From Thalassovita sp. (GTDB taxonomy: Bacteria; Pseudomonadota; Alphaproteobacteria; Rhodobacterales; Rhodobacteraceae), in NCBI GenBank assembly GCA_017792425.1, contig CP051233.1:523457-587456 (forward strand): a DNA stretch of 64,000 bases. The letters run 5' to 3'. The notes under the pieces were generated by a model, which saw nothing but the letters and a program-made list of their open reading frames with translations, made no database searches and was not told the DNA's origin. Each line of letters begins with the position of its first letter. Within the stretch, counting starts at the first letter, position 1. This document shows positions 8,166 to 17,250 of this stretch, one piece after another. The translations under genes and the position numbers were made by a program.

Positions 8166-9845
8166 TCATCCTGCGGCCTTTGCGCGGTTGTCTTCGATTT
8201 CCTGCAGTTCGCGCCACAGCACCTTGCCCGAGCCGGATTTCGGCAGGCTGTCAGTGAATTCCACGGTGCGCGGGCATTTGTAGGCGGCCATCTCGGTCTT
8301 GCACCAGGCGATGACCTTGTCGGCGGTCAGGCTGTCGCCGGTGCCGGGTTTGCGGACGATCACCGCCTTGACGCTTTCGCCGCGGCGGGTGTCGCTGGTC
8401 GAGATGATGCAGACCTCGGCGATGCCGGGATGTTTGTGCATCAGGGCCTCGACCTCGGCTGGCCAGATCTTGAAGCCGCTGGCGTTGATCATGCGTTTCA
8501 CGCGGTCGACCATGAAGAAATAGCCGTCCTCGTCATAATACCCAAGGTCGCCGGTACGCAGGAAGGTCTTGCCGTCGAACTGGATCAGCGCCTCGGCGGT
8601 GGCCTGTTCGTTGCGCCAGTAGCCCTTGAAGACCTGCGGGCCGGACATCAGGATTTCACCGGTTTCCCGGGGGCCCAGTTCGCGGTCGGTTGCGGGGTCC
8701 ACCACGCGGCAATCGACGTCGAACACCGGGATGCCAAGGCATTGGCGCTTGGGCGCGTCGGTGGGGTTGATATGGGTGGCGGCCATGGTTTCGGACATGC
8801 CGTAGCCTTCGATGTAGTCCAGCCCCGTCATGTCCTTGAGCTTGGTCGCGATGGCGGCGGGCATGGCGGCGCCGCCGCCGCCGATCGCGGTCAGGCTGGA
8901 CAGGTCATAGCTGTCGAAATCGGGGTCGTTCACCAGGTCGATCGCCATGGTCGAGATCGAGCGCCAGCGGGTGACGCGATGGCGTCTGATCAGTTCGGCG
9001 GCGGTGGCGCGGTTCCAGCGGGTCATCACCACCATCGCGCCGCCCGAATAGATGGGCGAGTTCATCGCGGCCTGCATCCCGGTGACATGGAACAGCGGCA
9101 GCACGGTCAGGCTGACGTCATGTTCATCCATCGGGTTCCAGACCAACCCGCCGACGCAGGTGACCTGCACGGTACGGTGGGTATGCACACAGCCCTTGGG
9201 CGCGCCGGTCGTTCCCGAGGAATAAGGGATCACGGCCAAATCGTCCGGTGTGGCCTGCGGCGCGTCGGGGGGGATGTTTTCCGCCACCGCATCGGACCAA
9301 GGCACGACGCCGGGGCCGGAAATGTCGGCCGGGTCCAGCGCATTCAGCGGCTCGGGCAGGGGGATGTCATAGGACGGGTCGGCCAGTTCACCGTAATTGG
9401 CGGCGATGATGGTTTTCAGGTGGCCCTCGTCGGCGACAGGGGTAGCGAAGGACAGAAGTTCCTGCCCGGTCAGCATCACGTCGGCACCGGCGTCCTGGGC
9501 ATAGTGGATCAGCTCGGCGTGGCGGCTCATGGGGTTGACCGGGATCACGGCGGCATCGGCGCGCAGAATGGCGTAATAGCCGATGATGAATTGCGGGCTG
9601 TTCTGCATGTACAGAAGCACCCGGTCGCCGCGTTTCACGCCCGCCCGTTTTTGCAGGTAGCCGGCCAGTGCCTCGACCTGGGCATTCAGGTCGGCATAGC
9701 TCAGCGTGTGACCGTGGTAGATGATCGCGGCTTTGCCGGGGGTACGGGCGGCGGTGTCGGACAGGTTCCGGGTCAGGGTCTGTTCGGGCAGGTCGAAGTG
9801 ATGCGGAACGCCCTTGGGCCAGACTTTGAGGTGACGGTCGAACAT
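8166..9845 (-). CDS. Long-chain-fatty-acid/carboxylate-CoA ligase (AMP-forming)
   Basis: A 559-residue ANL ligase with IPYSSGTTGAPKGCVHTHRT (P-loop), EGYGMSETMAATH (A5), the A8 hinge region DRVKRMINASGFKIWPAEVE and the C-terminal catalytic Lys in LPKSGSGKVLWREL. The family start MFDRH.KVWPKGVPHHFDLPE matches the ATG at 9845. A GTG at 9863 overlaps the stop of the upstream SDR as GTGA and would add six residues; translational coupling makes it a real alternative. It differs strongly from the ligase at 4.3-5.9 kb, so the two probably take different acids. Confidence 0.88.
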   Translation of the reverse strand: MFDRHLKVWPKGVPHHFDLPEQTLTRNLSDTAARTPGKAAIIYHGHTLSYADLNAQVEALAGYLQKRAGVKRGDRVLLYMQNSPQFIIGYYAILRADAAVIPVNPMSRHAELIHYAQDAGADVMLTGQELLSFATPVADEGHLKTIIAANYGELADPSYDIPLPEPLNALDPADISGPGVVPWSDAVAENIPPDAPQATPDDLAVIPYSSGTTGAPKGCVHTHRTVQVTCVGGLVWNPMDEHDVSLTVLPLFHVTGMQAAMNSPIYSGGAMVVMTRWNRATAAELIRRHRVTRWRSISTMAIDLVNDPDFDSYDLSSLTAIGGGGAAMPAAIATKLKDMTGLDYIEGYGMSETMAATHINPTDAPKRQCLGIPVFDVDCRVVDPATDRELGPRETGEILMSGPQVFKGYWRNEQATAEALIQFDGKTFLRTGDLGYYDEDGYFFMVDRVKRMINASGFKIWPAEVEALMHKHPGIAEVCIISTSDTRRGESVKAVIVRKPGTGDSLTADKVIAWCKTEMAAYKCPRTVEFTDSLPKSGSGKVLWRELQEIEDNRAKAAG

Positions 9846-9859
9846 GGCGTTGGCGAAGC

Positions 9860-10624
<765 letters not shown>

Positions 10625-10713
10625 CGGTATGTACCTCCCATTTTCGGGAAGGTTGGCACAAAGGGCGGGGCGGATCAATAGTGCGAAATAAAATTCCGCA
10701 TTGTGGGATGCTG

Positions 10714-11634
10714 CTAGCGCGGCAGGAAGGCGCCTTGCTGGGCCGAAATGTGATCGCGTACCGTCTGGATCACCGGGGTGAGTTGCAGATCTTCGCGGTG
10801 CAGCAGGAACCAGTGTCGGAGGATCGGCAGATCCGCGCGCTTCAGGACGGCCAGACGGCCTGAATGGACCTCTTCCATCACGGTGTGGCCTGAAATCATC
10901 GCCACCCCAAGCCCGGCCATGACCGCCTGCTTGATGGTTTCGTTCGAGCCCATTTCGATGGTGTTGTACGGGGTGCCGTTGCCGATCCTGTCCAGGTAGC
11001 GGGTCATCAGGATGCGCGTGCCTGACCCGTGTTCGCGGGCGATGAAGGTTTCGTTCAGCAGGTCCAGCGCCGGGACATCCTCTAGCGCGGCAAGGGGATG
11101 GTCGGGCTTGGCGATGATGACATGGGGATGTTCGCCGACGGTTTCGGCCAGAACGGCGGGGCTGCGCGGCGGGCGACCCATGATCGCCAGGTCAATGGAG
11201 CGTTGTGTCAGGGCGTTGATCGTGGTGTCGCGGTTGCCGACCTTCAGGATCACGTCAATGTCCGGGTAGGCGGCGCGCAGTTGCGCCACCAGGTAGGGGG
11301 CGAAGTACTTGCCGGTGGACACCACGCCCAGCACCACGACGCCGGACAGTCCGGCCTTCAGCGCGCGCAGGTTTTCGATGCAGGCGTCCAGCGCGGTATC
11401 GACGCTGCGTTCAGCGGCCAGAACGGCGCGGCCTTCGGCCGTCAGGGACGACCGGCCAGAGGTATGCCGTTCGATCAGCACGCAGCCCAGATTCGATTCG
11501 AGGGTTTTCAGTTGCGTGTGCACCGCGGGGGGCGTCAGGCGCAAAATATCCGCCGCAGCGGCAATTGATCCATTTTCCGCCACCGCACGCAGAGCGCGTA
11601 ACTGCTTGATAGTAATGGATTCTTTCACAATCAT
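10714..11634 (-). CDS. cbbR: LysR family regulator CbbR
   Basis: A 306-residue LysR-type activator. The N-terminal HTH reads LRALRAVAENGSIAAAADIL then LTPPAVHTQLKTLE, and the effector domain carries the CbbR-like STGKYFAPYLVA and GRPPRSPAV segments. It diverges from the Calvin-cycle operon beginning with cbbF, which is the classical arrangement in which CbbR activates cbb genes in response to metabolites such as RuBP. No clear Shine-Dalgarno precedes the ATG at 11634, so a start a few codons in is possible. Confidence 0.92.
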   Translation of the reverse strand: MIVKESITIKQLRALRAVAENGSIAAAADILRLTPPAVHTQLKTLESNLGCVLIERHTSGRSSLTAEGRAVLAAERSVDTALDACIENLRALKAGLSGVVVLGVVSTGKYFAPYLVAQLRAAYPDIDVILKVGNRDTTINALTQRSIDLAIMGRPPRSPAVLAETVGEHPHVIIAKPDHPLAALEDVPALDLLNETFIAREHGSGTRILMTRYLDRIGNGTPYNTIEMGSNETIKQAVMAGLGVAMISGHTVMEEVHSGRLAVLKRADLPILRHWFLLHREDLQLTPVIQTVRDHISAQQGAFLPR

Positions 11635-11737
11635 TAAATTTTTCTTTATGCGGCACCGGATTTATTAAATTCAACTATCCGTCGAGACGTGAAATAGCAA
11701 GATCATCGTGTTGCAACCGATAACCCGGAACAGAAAA
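11633..11737. promoter_or_regulatory. cbbR/cbbF divergent control region with ATTAAATT direct repeats
   Basis: This gap is conspicuously AT-rich next to its surroundings. ATTAAATT occurs at 11633-11640 and again at 11664-11671, starts 31 bp apart, about three helical turns. LysR proteins bind spaced T-rich/A-rich sites, so this is the natural CbbR target, though I cannot fix individual TNA half-sites. Confidence 0.45.
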
Positions 11738-12745
11738 ATGACCAGCCAGACCAACGTCATCTCAAGTGACCTGATACCATCCGAACTGGCCCCGATCATG
11801 AACGCGCTGTGCGCCGTTTCGATCGACGTGGCCCGCATCATCGCCAAGGGGCCCTTGGGGCAGTCGCTGGCCCACCAGGTGGGCGAAAACAGCGACGGCG
11901 ACGGGCAGAAGGCGCTGGACGTGCTGGCCGACGACATGTTCGCCGCCGCGCTGAAATCGACCGAGGTGCGCTGGTACGCGTCAGAGGAACAGGAGGACGC
12001 GATCCTGCTGAACGCGGCAGGCAAGTATGCGCTGGCGATTGATCCGCTGGACGGGTCGTCGAACATTGACGTGAACGTGTCGATCGGAACGATCTTTTCG
12101 ATCTACGAAACGAAAGAGGGCGCCGAGGAAAGTTTCCTGCGCCCGGCAAAGGAACAGATCGCGGGCGGGTATATCGTCTATGGTCCCGCGACGGCGCTGG
12201 TCGTCACCTTTGGCGACGGCACCCTGCAGTTCGTGCTGAACCCGGACTCGGGCCGGTTCGAGCTGGCGGAACGGGCGATGACCATTCCGGCGAGTTCGAA
12301 AGAGTTCGCGATCAACGCCTCGAACTATCGCCACTGGCAAAAACCGGTGCGCGCCTATATCGACGATTGCCTTGCGGGCGCAGAAGGTCCGCGCGGGATC
12401 AATTTCAACATGCGCTGGGTGGGGTCGCTGGTGGCGGAAACGCACCGTATCCTGACCCGCGGCGGCATCTTCCTGTATCCGCGCGACGCGCGGAAAGGGT
12501 ATGAAAGCGGCCGTTTGCGCATGGTCTATGAATGCGCGCCGATCGCCTTTGTGGTGGAGCAGGCGCAGGGTCACGCCACCGATGGCTGCGACCCGATCAT
12601 GAACCAGGCTGCGACCACCCTGCACGGGCGATGCCCGCTGGTGTTCGGCAGCGCCGAGAAGGTGGACCGCGTCGCGGCCTACCATGACCTGCCAGAAGAG
12701 GAGGTCTCGGCCCTGTTCGGACAAAGGGGGCTGTTCCGCGGCTGA
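11738..12745 (+). CDS. cbbF: Fructose-1,6-bisphosphatase class I
   Basis: A 335-residue enzyme that dephosphorylates fructose-1,6-bisphosphate (and in cbb operons probably sedoheptulose bisphosphate) for RuBP regeneration. The metal-binding motif DPLDGSSNIDVN and SEEQEDA upstream of it are intact, as are NFNMRWVGSLVAE and GGIFLYPRD. The ATG at 11738 is preferred over a GTG at 11708 that would add ten residues; GGAA lies about 8 bases ahead. First gene of the cbb operon. Confidence 0.93.
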   Translation: MTSQTNVISSDLIPSELAPIMNALCAVSIDVARIIAKGPLGQSLAHQVGENSDGDGQKALDVLADDMFAAALKSTEVRWYASEEQEDAILLNAAGKYALAIDPLDGSSNIDVNVSIGTIFSIYETKEGAEESFLRPAKEQIAGGYIVYGPATALVVTFGDGTLQFVLNPDSGRFELAERAMTIPASSKEFAINASNYRHWQKPVRAYIDDCLAGAEGPRGINFNMRWVGSLVAETHRILTRGGIFLYPRDARKGYESGRLRMVYECAPIAFVVEQAQGHATDGCDPIMNQAATTLHGRCPLVFGSAEKVDRVAAYHDLPEEEVSALFGQRGLFRG

Positions 12746-12772
12746 TCCACTTGCCTTTGGGAGGAGGCTGGG

Positions 12773-13645
12773 ATGAGCAAGAAACACCCGATCATTTCCG
12801 TCACCGGGTCATCCGGTGCCGGAACCTCGACGGTCAAGACGACGTTCGACCAGATTTTCCGCCGTGAAGGCATCAAGGCGGTCAGCATCGAGGGCGACGC
12901 GTTCCACCGCTATAACCGCGCCGACATGAAGGCCGAACTGGACGCGCGCAAGGCGGCGGGGGACGAGACCTTTAGCCACTTTTCCTATGATGCGAATATC
13001 CTGGACGAGCTGGAGACGGTATTCCGCAGCTATGGCGCGACCGGTGCGGGCAAGACCCGCCACTATGTCCACGATGAGGAAGAGGCGGCGCGCTTTGGCG
13101 TGGACCCCGGCAATTTCACCGAGTGGCGCGATCTGGAGACAGGTTCGGACCTGCTGTTTTACGAAGGGCTGCACGGGGCGGTTGTCAGCGACAGCCTGAA
13201 CGTGGCCCGTCACGCGGACCTGAAGATCGGTGTGGTGCCGGTGATCAACCTGGAATGGATCCAGAAGATTCACCGCGACAAGGCCAGCCGGGGATACACG
13301 ACCGAGGCCGTGACCGACACGATCCTGCGCCGGATGCACGCCTATGTGCATTGCATCTGCCCGCAGTTCATCGAAACCGACGTGAATTTCCAGCGGGTGC
13401 CGGTTGTCGATACGTCAGACCCATTCGTGGCGCGCTGGATTCCCACGGCGGATGAATCGCTGGTGGTGATCCGGTTCAAGAACCCGCGCGGGATCGACTT
13501 TCCTTACCTGACCTCGATGATCCAGGGCAGCTGGATGAGCCGGGCCAATTCCATCGTCATTCCGGGCGGCAAGATGGACCTGGCGATGCAGCTGATCTTC
13601 ACCCCGATGGTGATCCGGCTGGTCTCTGAATCCAAGCGCAACTGA
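12773..13645 (+). CDS. cbbP: Phosphoribulokinase
   Basis: A 290-residue bacterial-type phosphoribulokinase, phosphorylating ribulose-5-phosphate to the RuBisCO substrate. The P-loop is the PRK-specific GSSGAGTST (residues 12-20), followed by EGDAFHRYNR with the conserved RuBP-side residues and FYEGLHG around the catalytic Asp region. GGGAGGAGG (12758-12766) precedes the ATG. It follows cbbF by 27 bp. Together with RuBisCO it marks a genuine Calvin cycle. Confidence 0.95.
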   Translation: MSKKHPIISVTGSSGAGTSTVKTTFDQIFRREGIKAVSIEGDAFHRYNRADMKAELDARKAAGDETFSHFSYDANILDELETVFRSYGATGAGKTRHYVHDEEEAARFGVDPGNFTEWRDLETGSDLLFYEGLHGAVVSDSLNVARHADLKIGVVPVINLEWIQKIHRDKASRGYTTEAVTDTILRRMHAYVHCICPQFIETDVNFQRVPVVDTSDPFVARWIPTADESLVVIRFKNPRGIDFPYLTSMIQGSWMSRANSIVIPGGKMDLAMQLIFTPMVIRLVSESKRN

Positions 13646-13656
13646 AGGAGGGCGGG

Positions 13657-13728
13657 ATGACAACGCAAGCCGAACAGCCCCCGATGACAGTGACCCAAAG
13701 GGCCAACGCCATCCGCGCGCCGGGCTGA
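13657..13728 (+). pseudogene. cbbT: Transketolase (cbbT) N-terminal remnant
   Basis: A perfect start signal (AAGGAGGGCGGG then ATG 13657) opens a frame of only 23 codons ending in TGA 13726-13728. Its last part, TQRANAIRA, is the conserved beginning of transketolase (typically ..RMANAIRALAMDAV..), and the frame departs from the family right after that Ala. Rhodobacteraceae cbb operons normally carry cbbT exactly here, between cbbP and cbbA. About 640 codons are missing, so the gene is deleted rather than frameshifted. The identification rests on nine residues plus position, hence moderate confidence. Confidence 0.65.
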
Positions 13729-14008
13729 CCGGAGGACAGGCGGGCGGCACTGCCTTCTGGTGAGGGCCGCCATTCGCCGGACGCCGGGTTGGGCGCAGGC
13801 GAGGACAACACAGAACTGATGAGGGAATGGCCAGATGCGGTGCAAGCCGGCTGAAATCCGGCCCAGAGACGGCGTGCGCGCTGTTGACGGTGGTACGGAA
13901 AACGCCTTCGGGGTAAGGCAGGCGCAGGACATGCTGGACGGCATGACACTGAACACCACATCGCACCGCCCCGAGGGGACCGGGGCAGAGGCCTGAAAGG
14001 GAAACAAG
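13729..14008 (+). other. Noncoding insert/scar between cbbT remnant and cbbA, possibly a structured RNA remnant
   Basis: 280 bp with no convincing gene. It contains complementary pairs such as GGGCGGC/GCCGCC and GCCGG-CTGAAAT-CCGGC, and runs such as AACTGATGAGGGAATGG and GCGGTGCAAGCC that recall the 5' part of bacterial group II introns. A 53-codon frame (13835-13996) ends just before cbbA with HRPEGTGAEA and matches no transketolase end I know. The Shine-Dalgarno of cbbA (AAGGGAAAC) closes the stretch. What it is remains open. Confidence 0.4.
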
Positions 14009-15064
14009 ATGGCTCTTATCACTCTTCGTCAATTGCTGGATCACGCGGCCGAGTATGGCTATGGCGTGCCCGCCTTCAACATCAACAACATGGAACAGGG
14101 TCTGGCGATCATGCAGGCCGCGCAGAAGGTGGATGCGCCAGTGATCATGCAGGCGTCGCGCGGGGCGCGGAAATATGCGGGCGACATCATGCTGCGCCAC
14201 ATGGTGCAGGCGCTGGCCGAGATGTACCCGGACATCCCCGTCTGCATGCACCAGGACCACGGCAACAACGAGGCGACCTGCCTGAGCGCGATCCGCCACG
14301 GGTTCACCAGTGTCATGATGGACGGCAGCCTTGAGGCGGATATGAAAACCCCCGCGTCCTACGAATACAACGTGGACATCACCAAGCGTGTGACCGATGC
14401 CGCGCATTGGGTTGGTGCCAGCGTCGAGGGCGAGCTGGGCGTGCTGGGCAGCCTGGAAACCGGCGAGGCCGCGGCAGAGGACGGTTCGGGGGCCGAAGGC
14501 AAGTTGAGCCATGACCAGCTGCTGACCGACCCGGATCAAGCGGTGGAGTTCGTCAAGCTGACCAAGTGCGATGCGCTGGCGATTGCCTGCGGCACCAGCC
14601 ACGGCGCCTATAAGTTCAGCCGCAAGCCCGATGGCGATATCCTGTCGATGGAGACGATCGAGGCGATCAACAAGAAGCTGCCCGGCGTACACCTGGTGAT
14701 GCACGGGTCCAGCTCGGTCCCGCAGGCGCTGCAGGACATGATCAACGAATTCGGTGGCGAAATGCCCCAAACCTATGGCGTGCCGGTCGAAGAGATCGAG
14801 CGCGGCATCAAACATGGCGTGCGCAAGGTGAACATCGACACCGACTGCCGCATGGCCATGGCCGGCCAGTTCCGCAAGGTGGCCACCACGAAGCCTCAGG
14901 AATTTGACCCGCGCAAGTTCATGATCCCGGCCATGAAGGAAATGGAAGACCTGTGCCGCGACCGTTTCGAACGGTTCGGCACCGCCGGCAACGCCAGCAA
15001 GATCAAGGTCATCTCCATGGACGACATGGCGGCCCGCTATGAAAGCGGGTCACTCGACCCGTAA
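14009..15064 (+). CDS. cbbA: Fructose-bisphosphate aldolase class II
   Basis: A 351-residue zinc aldolase (CbbA/Fba class II, Calvin subtype). Zinc and catalytic motifs are present: CMHQDHGNN, the MDGS loop, EGELGVLG, CGTSHGAYK, and VMHGSSSVPQ with the metal-binding His. It joins triose phosphates to FBP and, in this pathway, probably erythrose-4-phosphate with DHAP to SBP. It follows the cbbT scar and precedes cbbM. Confidence 0.94.
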   Translation: MALITLRQLLDHAAEYGYGVPAFNINNMEQGLAIMQAAQKVDAPVIMQASRGARKYAGDIMLRHMVQALAEMYPDIPVCMHQDHGNNEATCLSAIRHGFTSVMMDGSLEADMKTPASYEYNVDITKRVTDAAHWVGASVEGELGVLGSLETGEAAAEDGSGAEGKLSHDQLLTDPDQAVEFVKLTKCDALAIACGTSHGAYKFSRKPDGDILSMETIEAINKKLPGVHLVMHGSSSVPQALQDMINEFGGEMPQTYGVPVEEIERGIKHGVRKVNIDTDCRMAMAGQFRKVATTKPQEFDPRKFMIPAMKEMEDLCRDRFERFGTAGNASKIKVISMDDMAARYESGSLDP

Positions 15065-15067
15065 ACC

Positions 15068-15084
15068 GCGGCCCGGTGGGCCGC
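15068..15084 (+). promoter_or_regulatory. Intercistronic hairpin upstream of cbbM
   Basis: GCGGCCC-GGT-GGGCCGC is a perfect 7-bp stem with a 3-nt loop, 3 bp after the cbbA stop and 8 bp before the cbbM Shine-Dalgarno. No U-tract, so an RNA stability or processing element is more likely than a terminator. Confidence 0.6.
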
Positions 15085-15105
15085 CTTCCAACAGGAGACA
15101 TGATC

Positions 15106-16494
15106 ATGGATCAGTCAAACCGTTACGCCCGTCTTGACCTGAAAGAGGAAGACCTGATTGCAGGGGGCCGCCACGTACTGGTCACCTACATCATGAAACC
15201 CAAGGCAGGATTTGACGGCTACTTGGCCACGGCGGCCCATTTCGCAGCAGAAAGTTCCACCGGCACCAATGTGGACGTGTCCACGACCGACGATTTCACC
15301 CGCGGCGTCGATGCGCTGGTGTACGAGATCGACGAGGCCAAGGAGGTGATGAAGATCGCCTATCCGGTGGATTTGTTCGATCGCAACATCACCGACGGGC
15401 GGGCGATGATCTGTTCGTTCCTGACGCTGGCCATCGGCAACAACCAGGGCATGGGGGACGTGGAATATGCCAAGATGCACGATTTCTATGTGCCGCCGGA
15501 TTACCTGCGCCTGTTCGACGGCCCATCCACCACCATCGCCGACATGTGGCGCGTGCTGGGCCGTCCGCATGTGGATGGCGGGTTTGTCGTGGGCACGATC
15601 ATCAAGCCAAAGCTGGGCCTGCGACCCAAACCCTTTGCCGATGCCTGCTATGATTTCTGGCTGGGCGGCGATTTCATCAAGAACGACGAACCGCAGGGCA
15701 ACCAGGTGTTCGCCCCGCTGAAAGAGACGATCCGCCTGGTCGCCGACGCGATGAAGCGCGCGCAGGACAAGACCGGGCAAGCCAAGCTGTTCAGCGCCAA
15801 CATCACCGCCGACGACCCGTTCGAGATGATTGCGCGCGGCGAATACATCCTGGAAACCTTTGGCGAAAACGCAGATCACGTGGCGTTTCTGGTGGATGGG
15901 TACGTGACCGGCCCGGCGGCGATCACCACCGCGCGCCGCCGTTTCCCGCGCCAGTATCTGCACTATCACCGCGCGGGGCACGGCGCCGTGACCAGCCCGC
16001 AGGCGAAACGTGGCTATACCGCCTTCGTGCTGTCGAAAATGGCGCGGATGCAGGGGGCCAGCGGTATCCACGTGGGCACCATGGGCTATGGCAAGATGGA
16101 GGGCGAGGCCGCTGACCGCGCCATCGCCTACATGATCACCGAGGATAGTGCGGATGGGCCGTATTACCATCAGGACTGGGCCGGGATGAACCCGACCACG
16201 CCGATCATTTCCGGTGGGATGAACGCGCTGCGGATGCCCGGTTTCTTTGCTAACCTCGGCCATTCCAACCTGGTGATGACGGCGGGGGGCGGTTCCTTCG
16301 GGCATATCGACGGGGCGGCGGCGGGGGCGACCAGCCTGCGTCAGGCCGAACAGTGCTGGAAAGAGGGTGCGGACCCGCTGGAGTTCGCCAAGGAGCACAA
16401 GGAATTTGCCCGCGCCTTCGAATCCTTCCCCAAGGATGCGGACAAATTGTATCCCGGCTGGCGTCAGGCCCTTCGCATCAACTCTGCCGCGTAA
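15106..16494 (+). CDS. cbbM: Ribulose-1,5-bisphosphate carboxylase/oxygenase, form II
   Basis: A 462-residue form II RuBisCO, closely resembling the Rhodospirillum rubrum enzyme from its first residues (MDQSNRYARLDLKEEDLIAG). Catalytic landmarks are complete: Lys167 in GTIIKPKLG, the carbamylated Lys192 in GGDFIKNDEP with its metal-binding Asp and Glu, HYHRAGHG, loop-6 Lys in GYGKMEGE, and SGGMNALR. It is therefore a true carboxylase, not a RuBisCO-like protein. AGGAG (15093-15097) is 8 bases before ATG 15106; the ATG at 15100 is too close. No cbbQ/cbbO activase genes follow. Confidence 0.97.
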   Translation: MDQSNRYARLDLKEEDLIAGGRHVLVTYIMKPKAGFDGYLATAAHFAAESSTGTNVDVSTTDDFTRGVDALVYEIDEAKEVMKIAYPVDLFDRNITDGRAMICSFLTLAIGNNQGMGDVEYAKMHDFYVPPDYLRLFDGPSTTIADMWRVLGRPHVDGGFVVGTIIKPKLGLRPKPFADACYDFWLGGDFIKNDEPQGNQVFAPLKETIRLVADAMKRAQDKTGQAKLFSANITADDPFEMIARGEYILETFGENADHVAFLVDGYVTGPAAITTARRRFPRQYLHYHRAGHGAVTSPQAKRGYTAFVLSKMARMQGASGIHVGTMGYGKMEGEAADRAIAYMITEDSADGPYYHQDWAGMNPTTPIISGGMNALRMPGFFANLGHSNLVMTAGGGSFGHIDGAAAGATSLRQAEQCWKEGADPLEFAKEHKEFARAFESFPKDADKLYPGWRQALRINSAA

Positions 16495-16502
16495 TATAGG
16501 AA

Positions 16503-16523
16503 GGGCGGGGCATCCCCCCGCCC
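16503..16523 (+). promoter_or_regulatory. Intercistronic hairpin downstream of cbbM
   Basis: GGGCGGGG (16503-16510) pairs perfectly with CCCCGCCC (16516-16523) across a 5-nt loop, 8 bp after the cbbM stop. There is no U-tract and the operon continues, so it probably protects or attenuates rather than terminates. Confidence 0.6.
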
Positions 16524-16547
16524 GACTGCAACGACAAGGATAACCGC

Positions 16548-17237
16548 ATGTCTTTTGACCGTTCCATCAAGATCGCTCCGTCGATCCTGTCCGCCGATTT
16601 TGCCAACTTCGGCCAAGAGATTCAGGCCATCGAGGCGCAGGGGGCCGATTGGGTCCACGTGGATGTGATGGACGGGCATTTCGTGCCGAACCTGACCTTT
16701 GGCCCGCCTGCGGTCAAGGCGTTCCGCCCGCATGTGAAAACCTTCATGGACGTGCACCTGATGATCGCGCCGGTGGATCCGTATATCGAGGCCTATGCCG
16801 ACGCCGGCGCCGATATGATCACCGCCCATTGGGAGGCAGGCCCGCACCCGCACCGCACGCTGCAGGCGATCAAGGCGACGGGAAAGATGGCGGGGATTTC
16901 GCTGAACCCCGGCACACCGGCCAGCGTGATTTCAGAGGTTCTGGACCTGGTCGACATGGTGTTGGTGATGAGCGTGAACCCCGGTTTCGGCGGGCAGAAG
17001 TTCATCCCCTCGTCTGTCGAGAAGGTGCGCCAGGTGCGCGAAATGATCGGGGATCGCGAGATCATGATCCAGGTGGACGGCGGTGTCGATCCCGTCACCG
17101 TCGGCCCGCTGGTCGCGGCCGGGGCCGATTGTTTCGTGGCGGGATCGGCCGTGTTCAAGGGCGGTTCCGTCAGCAACCCTGGCGTCTACGGTGACAACAT
17201 CCGCGCCATCCGCGCAGCAGCCAAGGCCGCCCTGTAA
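16548..17237 (+). CDS. rpe: Ribulose-phosphate 3-epimerase
   Basis: A 229-residue (beta/alpha)8 epimerase (also called cbbE) interconverting ribulose- and xylulose-5-phosphate. Metal and catalytic motifs are present: KIAPSILSADF, HVDVMDGHFVPN, VHLMI, SVNPGFGGQKF and QVDGGV, with both catalytic Asp residues. It lies in the cbb operon after cbbM and feeds phosphoribulokinase. Confidence 0.95.
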   Translation: MSFDRSIKIAPSILSADFANFGQEIQAIEAQGADWVHVDVMDGHFVPNLTFGPPAVKAFRPHVKTFMDVHLMIAPVDPYIEAYADAGADMITAHWEAGPHPHRTLQAIKATGKMAGISLNPGTPASVISEVLDLVDMVLVMSVNPGFGGQKFIPSSVEKVRQVREMIGDREIMIQVDGGVDPVTVGPLVAAGADCFVAGSAVFKGGSVSNPGVYGDNIRAIRAAAKAAL

Positions 17238-17250
17238 ACAGGAGATAATC

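Noticed and set aside
13729..14008. Cobalamin riboswitch
   Set aside because: AGGGAA and the GCCGG/CCGGC stem look similar at first sight, but the B12 box and the GCCCCCGCAACTG-type core are absent and cbbA is not a B12 gene.
13415..14815. 466-codon minus-strand frame covering the cbbT scar
   Set aside because: It overlaps cbbP and cbbA antisense and has no family signal; it does not explain the scar.
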